52,481 nucleotides of DNA from an uncultured Clostridia bacterium (GTDB taxonomy: Bacteria > Bacillota > Clostridia > Christensenellales > UBA1242). The DNA is taken from assembly GCA_944350015.1 (NCBI GenBank), contig CALVNW010000007.1:1-52481 (forward strand), read 5' to 3'. The stretch's first letter is position 1. The number at the start of each line of letters is the position of its first letter. Below, in pieces: positions 27,519-35,801 of the stretch. Made by a program: the position numbers and the translations under genes. The notes below the pieces were generated by a model. The model saw only the letters and a program-made list of their open reading frames with translations. It ran no database searches and was not told where the DNA came from.

Positions 27519-27548
27519 ATTATATATTATTAAACCAGTAAAAGTCAA
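27519..27548 (-). promoter_or_regulatory. Sigma-A promoter of yebC
   Basis: Minus strand: TTGACT (27548-27543), 18 bp, TATAAT (27524-27519); leader of about 75 nt. Confidence 0.7.
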
Positions 27549-27590
27549 ATAAATACATAGGCTAGTAAAAATAAAATACAAGAAAATAAA

Positions 27591-28328
27591 TCAAAAGTTA
27601 TTTTTTGATATTTCGTACATAATAATTGAGCCAGAAACTGAGGCATTTAGGCTTTCTACATTATTTTTCATAGGCAATGATACTGAAAATTGACAGATAT
27701 CTGATATTGCTTTTGAAACACCTTGCCCTTCGTTTCCTACAACAACGCCAACTTTACCCGACTTTTTAAAATTAAATATGTTCTCACCAAACATATCTGC
27801 TTTAATAAGGTTTAGATTGTTTGATTTAGCAAATTTAACAAAGTCTCCTCGCGACAGTTGCATCACCTTTACTTGAAAAATTGTCCCAACACTGCTTCTA
27901 ACAAGTTTGGAGTTTGTAACGTTTACGCTATCTACTAAATAAACGTAATTAATACCACAAGCACAAGCCGTTCTTATCAGACTTCCAACATTGCCAGGGT
28001 CTTGCAAGCCATCAAGAACAAGAAAGTCGGTTTTAGGCTCGACTACTACATCTAGTAGGTATTCTGTTATACATACTACTCCCTGTGGTGTTTTGCTGTC
28101 TGACAGCATCTCAATAGATGTCCTATCAGTAGAATATAAAACCGATTGATATTTGCTGAAAATTGGCTCAAGCTCGCTAGCCTTGTCGCTTTGAATTAAA
28201 ATGTATTTTGGCTCAACTCCGAGCTTTAATGCATCTTTAATAATTTTGATATTATCCAAAAAAAGCAAACAACTATTATGTCTTTGCTTTTTTAGGTCTT
28301 TAATTAAATTTTTGCTTGCCTTTAGCAT
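27591..28328 (-). CDS. TrmH/SpoU-family rRNA 2'-O-methyltransferase
   Basis: This 245-residue SPOUT enzyme has an N-terminal L30e-like substrate-binding part, and the three SpoU motifs: LDGLQDPGNVGSLIRTA, GNEGQGVS and SLNASVSGSIIMYE. It starts at the base where rplT ends, so it is translationally coupled to L20. This placement after rplT is common in Firmicutes (YsgA-like). The target nucleotide cannot be told from the sequence. Confidence 0.93.
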   Translation of the reverse strand: MLKASKNLIKDLKKQRHNSCLLFLDNIKIIKDALKLGVEPKYILIQSDKASELEPIFSKYQSVLYSTDRTSIEMLSDSKTPQGVVCITEYLLDVVVEPKTDFLVLDGLQDPGNVGSLIRTACACGINYVYLVDSVNVTNSKLVRSSVGTIFQVKVMQLSRGDFVKFAKSNNLNLIKADMFGENIFNFKKSGKVGVVVGNEGQGVSKAISDICQFSVSLPMKNNVESLNASVSGSIIMYEISKNNF

Positions 28329-28669
28329 TATTTAACTTGTCCTACAAGTGCTGCAAATGCCTCTGGTTCTCTTACAGCCATATCAGCAAGCACCTTTCTA
28401 TTTAAGTCAATGCCCTTGCTCTTAAGTCCAGCTATAAACTTAGAATAAGAAATTCCATTTTGTCTGCATCCAGCGTTGATACGTGTAATCCAAAGTGCTC
28501 TAAAGTTTCTCTTCTTTATCTTGCGACCAATATATGCATATTGTCCACTTCTCATAACTTGTTGCTTAGCTGTTCTATAGAGTTTAGATTTTGCACCTCT
28601 ATAACCTTTAGCGCTCTTTAATATTGAACGGCGTTTCTTAACCGCATTAACTGCTCTTTTTACTCTCAT
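28328..28669 (-). CDS. rplT: 50S ribosomal protein L20
   Basis: L20 (113 aa) is an early assembly protein binding 23S rRNA. It begins MRVKRAV and contains [17 protein letters not shown] and [17 protein letters not shown] sequence, which is diagnostic. AGGAGG precedes the ATG. In Bacillus it also represses the infC-rpmI-rplT operon by binding the leader; the leader here has the needed features. Confidence 0.98.
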   Translation of the reverse strand: MRVKRAVNAVKKRRSILKSAKGYRGAKSKLYRTAKQQVMRSGQYAYIGRKIKKRNFRALWITRINAGCRQNGISYSKFIAGLKSKGIDLNRKVLADMAVREPEAFAALVGQVK

Positions 28670-28679
28670 TTTATACCTC

Positions 28680-28874
28680 CTACTTTGCTAAAAGGGATTT
28701 GATGTTTTGTTCGTTCTTACCTGAAATATATGATCCCTTTCTTAATTTTCTCTTATTAGATTGTGACTTCTTTGTGAGGAAGTGTCCCTTTCCTGGTCTT
28801 GCGAATTTAACGTTACCATTAGCAGTTAAATGAAAACGCTTTTTACAACCGCTGTGTGTTTTTTGTTTTGGCAT
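28680..28874 (-). CDS. rpmI: 50S ribosomal protein L35
   Basis: L35 (64 aa) begins [14 protein letters not shown] and contains [21 protein letters not shown], typical of the family. It lies between infC and rplT with GGAG-type sites on each side. It is a basic protein of the large subunit. Confidence 0.97.
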   Translation of the reverse strand: MPKQKTHSGCKKRFHLTANGNVKFARPGKGHFLTKKSQSNKRKLRKGSYISGKNEQNIKSLLAK

Positions 28875-28889
28875 ATTACTTTTCTCCTT

Positions 28890-29405
28890 TTACTTTGTTT
28901 TTTTAGGGCTTACAACTACAAAAATATTTCTACCTAGAAGTTCAGGCTCCTTATCAATTGTGCCTACTTCGCTTAAGCGTGAGCAGAACTCTTTGACAAC
29001 TTCTATAGCTTTCTTTACGTAAGCCTGTTCTCTGCCCTTCATTCTTAGGGTTACCTTAACCTTGTTGCCATCCTGCAAAAACTTTGTTGCACTTGCAACT
29101 CTATAAGCTATATCGTGTTCTTCTATGGTCATTGAAAGTCGAACCTCTTTGATTTCTACAATCTTTTGAGCTTTCTTTATCTCTTTATCTTTCTTTAATG
29201 ACTCATACTTAAACTTACCATAATCTAGCAGTTTGCATACAGGCGGGTTAGTACCCCCAGACATAAGGACCAAATCAAGCCCCTTATCTTCAGCTATAGA
29301 TAAAGCCTCATCCCTTGAAACAATACCTAATTGTTCCCCATTTTCTCCTATTAAACGAACTTGGCTTGCATTAATCTGTTCGTTTATCAATAATTCCTTA
29401 AAAAT
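28890..29405 (-). CDS. infC: Translation initiation factor IF-3, AUU start
   Basis: IF-3 (171 aa) keeps subunits apart and rejects non-canonical start codons. The protein matches the family from FKELLINEQINASQVRL onward, with NPPVCKLLDYGKFKYE in the N-domain and the C-domain thereafter. Homology and AAAGGAG, 9 nt upstream, point to ATT at 29405 as the start. An in-frame GTG at 29465 lies inside the leader terminator and would add a non-family extension. An AUU start is the classical autoregulation device of infC in E. coli. Confidence 0.95.
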   Translation of the reverse strand: MFKELLINEQINASQVRLIGENGEQLGIVSRDEALSIAEDKGLDLVLMSGGTNPPVCKLLDYGKFKYESLKKDKEIKKAQKIVEIKEVRLSMTIEEHDIAYRVASATKFLQDGNKVKVTLRMKGREQAYVKKAIEVVKEFCSRLSEVGTIDKEPELLGRNIFVVVSPKKTK

Positions 29406-29587
29406 AGTTGTAATCTCCTTTAAATAAAAATTTGGCGGAAGCAAGAAACTCCACCAAAAACTCACAAACTAAATAATAAGATTATTTAATTACGTATAAA
29501 ATATAAAAAATATTTAATACAAATAAAGTTTTTTAACCAAATCAAGCTCATTTGCTGAATGGTGAGAAATGGAATTTCTACTTTCTT
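29406..29587 (-). ncRNA. infC operon leader (L20-leader type) with terminator and antiterminator
   Basis: The leader of about 180 nt ends in a 10-bp hairpin, TTTGGTGGAG (29458-29449) with TTCCGCCAAA (29440-29431), followed by ATTTTTATTT: an intrinsic terminator directly before the ribosome-binding site. Near the 5' end AGAAATTCC (29579-29571) is complementary over nine positions (one G-U) to GGAGTTTCT (29452-29444), which includes the terminator 5' arm and loop. The two pairings exclude each other. This is the layout of the Bacillus L20 leader, where L20 binding causes termination. Confidence 0.88.
29422..29458 (-). terminator. Leader terminator (attenuator) of infC-rpmI-rplT
   Basis: 10-bp stem with an 8-nt loop and T-rich tail, 17 nt upstream of the infC AUU; one arm is also used by the competing antiterminator. 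Confidence 0.88.
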
Positions 29588-29593
29588 GTGCAT

Positions 29594-29622
29594 ATAATAG
29601 CACATAATGACGATATTGTCAA
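29594..29622 (-). promoter_or_regulatory. Sigma-A promoter of infC-rpmI-rplT
   Basis: Minus strand: TTGACA (29622-29617), 17 bp, TGC-TATTAT with the -10 at 29599-29594; start near 29587. Confidence 0.88.
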
Positions 29623-29631
29623 CTGTTTTTT

Positions 29632-30195
29632 CTATATTTTAAAAAAATTGTTTAAAAATTTACTAAGCCTTAAGATAATCTTGTTTGAATTCTTTAAAGC
29701 ACGCTCTTTCATAATAGCCTTAAAAAATATCGTGATGCCTGCAATGAAAGCCGATGTTAAAATTGAAATAAGCATAATAATGCTTGCGTTTGTGATGTCA
29801 TTTGTCAGCGCGACTACTATACAGGCTCCACCCGCCCCGCAAAGAGTGCTACAAATATCTCCTACCACGTCTGCACAAAACGAGCAAACTTTTTCTGAAT
29901 TTTCACACAGCTTAAGTCCTATATCTGCCCCTACTTTACTCTCTTGCGACCAAATCCTAAACATTTCAATATCAGCTGATGCCACTGCTATACCAAGCAT
30001 ATCAAACACAACTGCAATGAAAATAAATATAATTATGCCTATTGTAGCAATCAGTACACCCATTTTTGAAAGTATAGTTTGACTTATAAATCCAAAAAAG
30101 ATAGACATACAAATAGCTATAAAAAACATCCTAAATGCCCATAAGTACTTGCGCGATTTTAGTGATAGAAGCTTTATCTTAATCTGTTTTTTCAC
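29632..30195 (-). CDS. Multi-pass membrane protein of unknown function, possibly CNNM/DUF21-like
   Basis: This 187-residue protein has four predicted transmembrane helices, with a central soluble stretch DMLGIAVASADIEMF and a Cys/Gly-rich part (LCENSEKVCSFC, STLCGAGGAC). The composition reminds me of small clostridial proteins annotated near xseAB as CNNM/CorB-like, but I cannot confirm this. It starts with GTG without a clear Shine-Dalgarno, 36 bp after xseB. A shorter overlapping open frame on the plus strand is read as a shadow. Confidence 0.7.
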   Translation of the reverse strand: MKKQIKIKLLSLKSRKYLWAFRMFFIAICMSIFFGFISQTILSKMGVLIATIGIIIFIFIAVVFDMLGIAVASADIEMFRIWSQESKVGADIGLKLCENSEKVCSFCADVVGDICSTLCGAGGACIVVALTNDITNASIIMLISILTSAFIAGITIFFKAIMKERALKNSNKIILRLSKFLNNFFKI

Positions 30196-30231
30196 ATAGT
30201 AATATATGCTATCTCACAGGCTTATATGCAT

Positions 30232-30453
30232 TTAATCAACTTCTTCAAGTCCGTTTACAGTTTCTTTTATCTCTGTGATTTTGCCCTTTGCCTTATCAAG
30301 CTCTTTATAACAAATTGTTATCAAAACCTTAGCTCTATCAATCATATTTAATGCTTGCTCAACTGTAGCTGACGAGCTTTCAATTTTCATAATTATGTCG
30401 TTTAATTCTTTTATAGCGTCTTCATAAGAGATATTATTTTCATTAACATCCAT
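30232..30453 (-). CDS. xseB: Exodeoxyribonuclease VII small subunit
   Basis: XseB (73 aa) is the small helical subunit of the nuclease that degrades single-stranded DNA. YEDAIKELNDIIMKIES and the following helices are typical. AAGGAG precedes the ATG, 4 bp after xseA. Several small subunits wrap the large subunit. Confidence 0.95.
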   Translation of the reverse strand: MDVNENNISYEDAIKELNDIIMKIESSSATVEQALNMIDRAKVLITICYKELDKAKGKITEIKETVNGLEEVD

Positions 30454-30456
30454 AAT

Positions 30457-31635
30457 TTACTCCTTATTATCTATAGTTTTAGCATCTACTCTGCCATCTA
30501 TAAAGTTTATCGTAAAGGCTTGATTTCTGTCAAGGTCGACAATTTTATTGATTGCCTTTTTGTTCTGTTCGAGTTTTGCATAGCCTTGTTTTAGCACATT
30601 TGTTGGATTAATTTTATTTAAAGTGGTCTCTATTAAGCCCGTTTCATAATACTTTTGATTTATAAAATCACCATAGTTTTTTATAAGTTGATTTTTTAAG
30701 TTAAAAATTCTATTCTGCTCATAACTTAGTAGATTTTCACTTAAACTTGCAAGCCTTAATTTTGTAATGTTGTATTGATTTATTTTGCTATTTAAATAAT
30801 TCTTGCAAACCTTATAAAAATTATCAAAAAGCATTTGAGCATTTGCTTTCTTATCTTGCAAATTGAAAGTTAAAAGCTCTGCCGCTACTGAAGGCGTTGG
30901 CGCTCTTAAATCACTTACAAAATCTATGATAGTAAAGTCAGTTTCGTGCCCTACAGCTGAAATGATAGGCTTCTGACAATTATAGGTTGCTCTTGCCACC
31001 GCTTCTGTATTGTAAGCCCATAAATCTTCTAAAGAACCACCACCACGAGCCACTACAATGACGTCTATATTTTCATAATGACTAAAATTTTCAATTGCAC
31101 GTGCAATTTCGCTTTCAGCATTAACCCCCTGCACTCGTGTATTATATAAGACAATATCGACCGTTGGATTACGCCTCCACGCCACATTTTTTATGTCTTG
31201 AATTACCGCGCCTTCCCTCGATGTAATGACGCCTATTCTCTTTATAACTGAAGGTAGTTTTTTCTTGTGACTAGCGTCAAACAGCCCCTCGCTTTGTAAC
31301 TTTTCCTTCAGTTTTAAAAACTCCTCATAAAGTTTGCCTTGCCCAGCACTTTCCACCTTATTAACGTTAAAATTCAGCCGTCCGCCCTTCACATAGTAGT
31401 TAGGCGAACCTGTCACAATAACCTTGTCGCCCTCTTTTACCAAATCAAAGTAATTTGGATAAAAGCATACACAAGGTAAGGTGCTATCACTATCTTTTAA
31501 ACTAAAATAAAGCACATTTCTTGTAATGTTAACGCCAAAAACCTCTCCTACAACAGGTATATTGTGTAGAAGCTCCTCTGCGTCAAATATTTGCTTTATT
31601 ATGGTGTTTAATTTTGTAACTGAAATTGCTTCCAA
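30457..31635 (-). CDS. xseA: Exodeoxyribonuclease VII large subunit
   Basis: XseA (392 aa) is the catalytic subunit. An N-terminal OB domain (residues 1-100) is followed by the catalytic core with VITSREGAVIQDI, VVARGGGSLEDLWAYN and SAVGHETDFTIIDFVSDLRAPTPS-like sequence, then a coiled coil. It starts at a TTG two bases after the nusB stop, with AAAGGG inside the nusB end. It is somewhat shorter than the E. coli protein. Confidence 0.96.
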   Translation of the reverse strand: MEAISVTKLNTIIKQIFDAEELLHNIPVVGEVFGVNITRNVLYFSLKDSDSTLPCVCFYPNYFDLVKEGDKVIVTGSPNYYVKGGRLNFNVNKVESAGQGKLYEEFLKLKEKLQSEGLFDASHKKKLPSVIKRIGVITSREGAVIQDIKNVAWRRNPTVDIVLYNTRVQGVNAESEIARAIENFSHYENIDVIVVARGGGSLEDLWAYNTEAVARATYNCQKPIISAVGHETDFTIIDFVSDLRAPTPSVAAELLTFNLQDKKANAQMLFDNFYKVCKNYLNSKINQYNITKLRLASLSENLLSYEQNRIFNLKNQLIKNYGDFINQKYYETGLIETTLNKINPTNVLKQGYAKLEQNKKAINKIVDLDRNQAFTINFIDGRVDAKTIDNKE

Positions 31636-31637
31636 AA

Positions 31638-32036
31638 TTATTCATTCCCTTTATTAAGTGACTTCAATATAGAAGATAGCACGCCATTTACAAATTTACT
31701 ACTCTTTTCTGTTGAAAATTTTTTGGCAAGTTCAACTGCCTCATTAACTACAATTTTGTATGGCGTTTTTATAAACAATATTTCTGTAAGCGCCTCGCAT
31801 AAAATAGCTAGGTCAACCTTATAGACTCTATCTATCTCATACCCTACAAGATGTGATGATATTGTATCTTTAATTTGCTGTCTATTATTTTCAAAAGAAG
31901 TTAAAATTTCTTTAGCAAAATTTATATCCTCTTCTTTTTTTAATGATACAAAAAACTCTTCGTCAGAAAAATTATCCTTGACGAAAAGTCTTTCAAATAT
32001 TAACTGAAAAGCAAGTTCTCTTGCAAGCGCTCTCAT
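31638..32036 (-). CDS. nusB: Transcription antitermination factor NusB
   Basis: NusB (132 aa) binds boxA RNA with ribosomal protein S10 during rRNA transcription. It is an all-helical protein; RELAFQLIFE at the N-terminus and KIVVNEAVELAKKFSTEKSSKFVNG near the end are typical. Its ATG overlaps the asp23-like gene by 4 bp (ATGA). Confidence 0.96.
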   Translation of the reverse strand: MRALARELAFQLIFERLFVKDNFSDEEFFVSLKKEEDINFAKEILTSFENNRQQIKDTISSHLVGYEIDRVYKVDLAILCEALTEILFIKTPYKIVVNEAVELAKKFSTEKSSKFVNGVLSSILKSLNKGNE

Positions 32037-32398
32037 TGTACTTCCTCATCACAAACCACGCCATAAACGTGGACGTTTATTTTCCCTGGTTTAATGCCAA
32101 CCATAGTGTTTAATGAATTTTTAATGTTTTCCTGTATTCTAAAGGCAACGTCAGGCACACTGTAACCGATATATACCTTTACATATACATCAACATCTAC
32201 AACGCCATTAGTATCAAACTTAATACTCACGCCTTCGTTTTTAGGTTTAAGCATTTTTTTATAAAGTGGCAGATAATCATTTGTCAAAGACTGCACTCCA
32301 TTTATTTCTTTTGTCGCCAAATTGATTATCGACAGAAGTATATCTCTATCAATCTCCACTTTACCTTTCTTTGGCAATGCTCCACTTGTTTTAGTCAT
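32033..32398 (-). CDS. Asp23/Gls24-family protein
   Basis: This 121-residue protein belongs to the Asp23/Gls24 envelope-stress family (DUF322): ILLSIINLATKEINGVQSL and VDVYVKVYIGYSVPDVAFRIQ are characteristic. In Staphylococcus, Asp23 lies beneath the membrane. In many Clostridia it stands before nusB, as here. AGGAG precedes the ATG, and a separate promoter lies just upstream. Confidence 0.9.
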   Translation of the reverse strand: MTKTSGALPKKGKVEIDRDILLSIINLATKEINGVQSLTNDYLPLYKKMLKPKNEGVSIKFDTNGVVDVDVYVKVYIGYSVPDVAFRIQENIKNSLNTMVGIKPGKINVHVYGVVCDEEVQ

Positions 32399-32417
32399 TT
32401 TTATCTCCTACTTTAGT

Positions 32418-32447
32418 AGTATAGCATAAAACAATCAAGTTTTGCAA
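32418..32447 (-). promoter_or_regulatory. Promoter separating asp23-nusB-xse from the spoIIIA operon
   Basis: Minus strand: TTGCAA (32447-32442), 18 bp, TGC-TATACT with the -10 at 32423-32418, in the short gap after spoIIIAH. It would let the housekeeping genes run in vegetative cells. Confidence 0.65.
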
Positions 32448-32450
32448 TTA

Positions 32451-32921
32451 TTATACAGGAATAATTTTGATATTTTCAATACTTGTATTAAGTTGAGATT
32501 GAATTATCTCTACTATTTGAGCGACTTCTGTTGCAGTAAGTTGCTCTGCCGAGCTTACAACGGCGTTTACATTTTCGTCTGAAATTGTAACAACGCAGTC
32601 CTCAAAGCCTTTTGCTTTTATAAGCCCTTCAACTACAAGTTCTTGTTCCATTTGTTCGATAAGGGCAAGTTTTGCGCTCTCTGCAGTTGCAATTGCCTCA
32701 GCTGTTGATGACTCGCTTGCAATGATAGCATCGTAGTAAAGCATTTCTTGGTCTCTTGTAGACTCTCTATCAGCGCGATATGTTTGGAAGTAACTAGATG
32801 TTGTCACAGCCCCATCATTGTTATCAGATACCGAATTGTTGAGCACTACATTTAAGTAGCCCGTCACACCTAAAAGTAAAACCATAGCTGCTATAATGAT
32901 AATTTTTGTTCTCTTCTTCAT
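32451..32921 (-). CDS. spoIIIAH: Stage III sporulation protein AH
   Basis: SpoIIIAH (156 aa) lies in the mother cell membrane and binds forespore SpoIIQ across the septum, forming the engulfment ratchet and part of the feeding-tube ring. A transmembrane helix at about 7-27 is followed by a helical YscJ/FliF-like ring-building domain (QEMLYYDAIIASE and GFEDCVVTISDENVNAVV). It is somewhat shorter than the Bacillus protein. It is the last spoIIIA gene. Confidence 0.95.
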   Translation of the reverse strand: MKKRTKIIIIAAMVLLLGVTGYLNVVLNNSVSDNNDGAVTTSSYFQTYRADRESTRDQEMLYYDAIIASESSTAEAIATAESAKLALIEQMEQELVVEGLIKAKGFEDCVVTISDENVNAVVSSAEQLTATEVAQIVEIIQSQLNTSIENIKIIPV

Positions 32922-32933
32922 ATTAAACTCCTT

Positions 32934-33470
32934 TTAATTACCCTTTATTATATTTATCTTTGAACTATTTATCTCAATAATCGTTTGCAAAATTGATATC
33001 ATATTCAATTTCACATTCACATCATTTGCACCCTCAGCAACTACCACTATCCCGCTTATAGTAGGATATATCTCTTCTTGAAGTACAGGTTCTCCGTCAA
33101 CCATAACTATACTAGATGTTGTAATGACTGTTCCATTAGAGGTTGTCCGAGTTTCTTCTTCGGTGACATAGATGTATTCAAATCCCTTATCAAGTGTAAT
33201 GATAACATCTACTTTGCCAGCCCCATCAACCCTAGCTAGTACATTTTCAAGTTTATTCTCAAGGTACTCAACATATTCCTGCGAACTTGAAAAGTTTGTA
33301 CTTAAATTGTCGTTTTGTGTAACATCACTACTTTTATCTTTTGGCAAACTGACAAAATAAATTATTGCAAGCAAGAGAGCTAGTCCTATCGCCAAGTAAA
33401 TTCCTATATGTTTTACCTTTTTTATTTTTTCATATAGAGCCTTAAATTTGCTTTTAAAGTCATCCATCAT
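32934..33470 (-). CDS. spoIIIAG: Stage III sporulation protein AG
   Basis: SpoIIIAG (178 aa) forms the large channel ring between mother cell and forespore. A transmembrane helix (about 20-42) precedes the ring domain with VIITLDKGFEYIYV and VVVAEGANDVNVKLNMI. The start at 33470 fits GGAGG 9 nt upstream; a longer reading from ATG 33488 would use bases inside that site. It overlaps spoIIIAF by 11 bp. Confidence 0.95.
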   Translation of the reverse strand: MMDDFKSKFKALYEKIKKVKHIGIYLAIGLALLLAIIYFVSLPKDKSSDVTQNDNLSTNFSSSQEYVEYLENKLENVLARVDGAGKVDVIITLDKGFEYIYVTEEETRTTSNGTVITTSSIVMVDGEPVLQEEIYPTISGIVVVAEGANDVNVKLNMISILQTIIEINSSKINIIKGN

Positions 33471-33960
33471 ACAAGATTGCCTCCTCATCTATCTCTATAT
33501 AACTCTTTATTATTGAAGTTATATCTTTTTTTATCTTTGTTATATTTTTATGCTCAGCATTTTCACTTATTACTAAATTTTCTAGTTCGACAGTAATCGA
33601 CTTAAAAGTTAAACTGTTTTCAAAAATGTTGCAATTAATGTATATACTCACATTTTGATAACCGTGATCTAAAACCTCTTTTTCTATCTTCTCTTTTAAA
33701 GAATTTATTTTATCCAAATTAAGTTGATAGAGATAATCATCGTCAACTTTAATCTCGTCATAGCTGAATATATTTCCTAAATCAATCTTCTGCCCTAACA
33801 GCTTTGGCAAAGGAAGGATTATCACTAAAATGATAATAAAGGAAAATGTGCCTTTAATATACCTATTCATTTGCCCTTCTGGCAAAACTAATTCCACTAT
33901 TACCGACAAACATACAACTCCAGCAATAGATAAAATCCAAGTTGAAAGCTCGCTTATCAT
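33460..33960 (-). CDS. spoIIIAF: Stage III sporulation protein AF
   Basis: SpoIIIAF (166 aa) has two N-terminal transmembrane helices (about 5-24 and 34-52) and a C-terminal ring-like domain. The ATG at 33960 is preceded by GGGAGGTG, better than a TTG at 33978. Family motif ELVLPEGQMNRYIKGTFSF is present. Confidence 0.94.
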   Translation of the reverse strand: MISELSTWILSIAGVVCLSVIVELVLPEGQMNRYIKGTFSFIIILVIILPLPKLLGQKIDLGNIFSYDEIKVDDDYLYQLNLDKINSLKEKIEKEVLDHGYQNVSIYINCNIFENSLTFKSITVELENLVISENAEHKNITKIKKDITSIIKSYIEIDEEAILYDG

Positions 33961-33970
33961 ATTCACCTCC

Positions 33971-35197
33971 CTAAACAATATTGGCAGAGCACATAATAAG
34001 CCCTAACATTATGAAATATATAAACGCAACACCAATTATAAGCACAATCAATAGCACCATACTTTTGGCAAGAGATGAAACAAAATTTGCAATTTGTTTG
34101 TTGCCTAAAGGTTCAACTATTCCTGCAATCAACTTAAGTGCAAGCATAAAAAGGATTAGTTGTAAAAGTGGCGAAAGCACAGTGGCTAGAAGCAAAAACA
34201 GCCCAGTTGCGCCGAGCGCGTTCTTTATAAGGTTCGATGAAAGCAGTATAATCCCCATACCGTCACTTAGATATGAGCCGACTATTGGAATATACGACCT
34301 AATAGCGTACTTTGCTGTCCTTATAGAAATACCATCAATTGAGCCAGCAGTTATACCTTGAATAGATAAAAATGCGGTAAAAATTGTAAAAATCAGTCCT
34401 ACCAACCACTTATACGAGCTATTAAAAAAGGATGTAAATTTTTCAAGCTTTACGTTGTTTGACAAGTTTGAAACAACAGAAAAAACAACACTAAATATAA
34501 AAATTGGCAAAAGCAGATAGGTAAATAAATTCATTATAGTGCTTGCAAGTATTGCCATTGCAGGCTGATATACCGCAGTAGATGCAGTGCCACCTATTGC
34601 CGTTAAAAGCGTTAACAGGATTGGAAAGATTGCGTCCATTTGGGATTTCATTGATTGCAAAGTGTTTGTTGTAAGTGAGACCATTTTCACAGTTATTGAC
34701 AGCACAAGCACAACAATAATGCCATAGGTCACAAAGTGAATTATATTTGATATAGATTTGCCGTTATTGTATGGCTTTAGACCTTGTATCATACTTCCTA
34801 TTAGCGCAACAGCGATTATGATTGATATGATAGGAAGAAGCGACAATAGGTTTTCAAAAAACATATTAATAACACTGCTCCAAAGACTTGTCCCATCTTC
34901 AAAGTTGCCCTTTAGTAAATTTTGAAGTTTTTCGGTAAAACTACTATCACCAAAGATTGCAAGTTGACCATCTTCTAACGCCTTTAAAATCTCTTCTAAA
35001 GAGGACAAATCAAGGTCAGCTATCTGGTCCTCTATCTCACCTGTTAGCTCATCTTCAAGTTCCTCTTCAGTGCTTGCAAAAGACATTTGCGCCATAGCTA
35101 CATTGTCAGCTCTTCCAAACAGGCAGAAAATTAGCATTAAGCCTAATAAAAGCAAAATATATTTTACTATACCTATAAGTTTACTCATACTTTTCAT
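33971..35197 (-). CDS. spoIIIAE: Stage III sporulation protein AE
   Basis: SpoIIIAE (408 aa) is the large multi-pass membrane protein of the SpoIIIA-SpoIIQ channel complex. A signal-like first helix is followed by a soluble part (about 40-110) and at least seven further hydrophobic helices. SDGMGIILLSSNLIKNALG is typical. The ATG overlaps the spoIIIAD stop (TAATG). Confidence 0.95.
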   Translation of the reverse strand: MKSMSKLIGIVKYILLLLGLMLIFCLFGRADNVAMAQMSFASTEEELEDELTGEIEDQIADLDLSSLEEILKALEDGQLAIFGDSSFTEKLQNLLKGNFEDGTSLWSSVINMFFENLLSLLPIISIIIAVALIGSMIQGLKPYNNGKSISNIIHFVTYGIIVVLVLSITVKMVSLTTNTLQSMKSQMDAIFPILLTLLTAIGGTASTAVYQPAMAILASTIMNLFTYLLLPIFIFSVVFSVVSNLSNNVKLEKFTSFFNSSYKWLVGLIFTIFTAFLSIQGITAGSIDGISIRTAKYAIRSYIPIVGSYLSDGMGIILLSSNLIKNALGATGLFLLLATVLSPLLQLILFMLALKLIAGIVEPLGNKQIANFVSSLAKSMVLLIVLIIGVAFIYFIMLGLIMCSANIV

Positions 35198-35586
35198 TAC
35201 GGCAACAACTCCATTATTATTTGAAGTATATTTGTAATAATTGGAAGAGCCATTACAAGTATTATTATCTTTCCTCCTAGTAGCACCTTATCGCCAAGGC
35301 TTGAATTGCCGGTATCTGAACATATACCCGCAGTAAATTCAATAAGATAGCCAACACCGATAATCTTTAATAGGAGTGTGTATAGATTTGAATTTAGTCC
35401 AGTTATGCCTATAATGCTCCTAAAAGTTTCAAATACGCTCGATAAATAATCAATAACCATAAATAAGATTATCAATCCACCAACTATAGCTATAATTACC
35501 GAAAAATCTGAGCGAATAGGCTTTACAATTATTGTCGCTAGACAAGTTATAAGCCCGATTGCTATGATCTTAAATATAATATCCAT
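35197..35586 (-). CDS. spoIIIAD: Stage III sporulation protein AD
   Basis: SpoIIIAD (129 aa) is a membrane protein with four hydrophobic helices and the conserved KIIGVGYLIEFTAGICSDTG stretch. Together with AC and AE it is thought to form the membrane part of the channel, comparable to export-gate proteins of type III secretion. It is coupled to AE by the TAATG overlap. Confidence 0.95.
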   Translation of the reverse strand: MDIIFKIIAIGLITCLATIIVKPIRSDFSVIIAIVGGLIILFMVIDYLSSVFETFRSIIGITGLNSNLYTLLLKIIGVGYLIEFTAGICSDTGNSSLGDKVLLGGKIIILVMALPIITNILQIIMELLP

Positions 35587-35599
35587 AAACTCCTAAAGA

Positions 35600-35794
35600 T
35601 TAAAGATTAAAGATTGTTCTAAGCGTTGAGAATAAATCTCCTATTAAATTGAGCACCATAATCAGCACTATTATTAATCCCGCTAGAGTGGCAAATGTAG
35701 AAATCTCATCTTTGCCCGCCTGCTTTAACACCTGTCCTACGATTGCCGTAAGTAGCCCAATCGCCGCTATTTTGAATATAATTTCAACTTCCAT
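35600..35794 (-). CDS. spoIIIAC: Stage III sporulation protein AC
   Basis: SpoIIIAC (64 aa) is a two-helix membrane protein. IFKIAAIGLLTAIVGQVLKQAGKDE is the family pattern, and the length is normal. It resembles the first half of AD and lies 13 bp before it. Confidence 0.95.
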   Translation of the reverse strand: MEVEIIFKIAAIGLLTAIVGQVLKQAGKDEISTFATLAGLIIVLIMVLNLIGDLFSTLRTIFNL

Positions 35795-35801
35795 ATATCA
35801 C

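Noticed and set aside
29552..30082. 176-residue open frame on the plus strand
   Set aside because: It lies opposite the minus-strand membrane protein and the infC leader, has no ribosome-binding site, and mirrors the membrane gene's codons.
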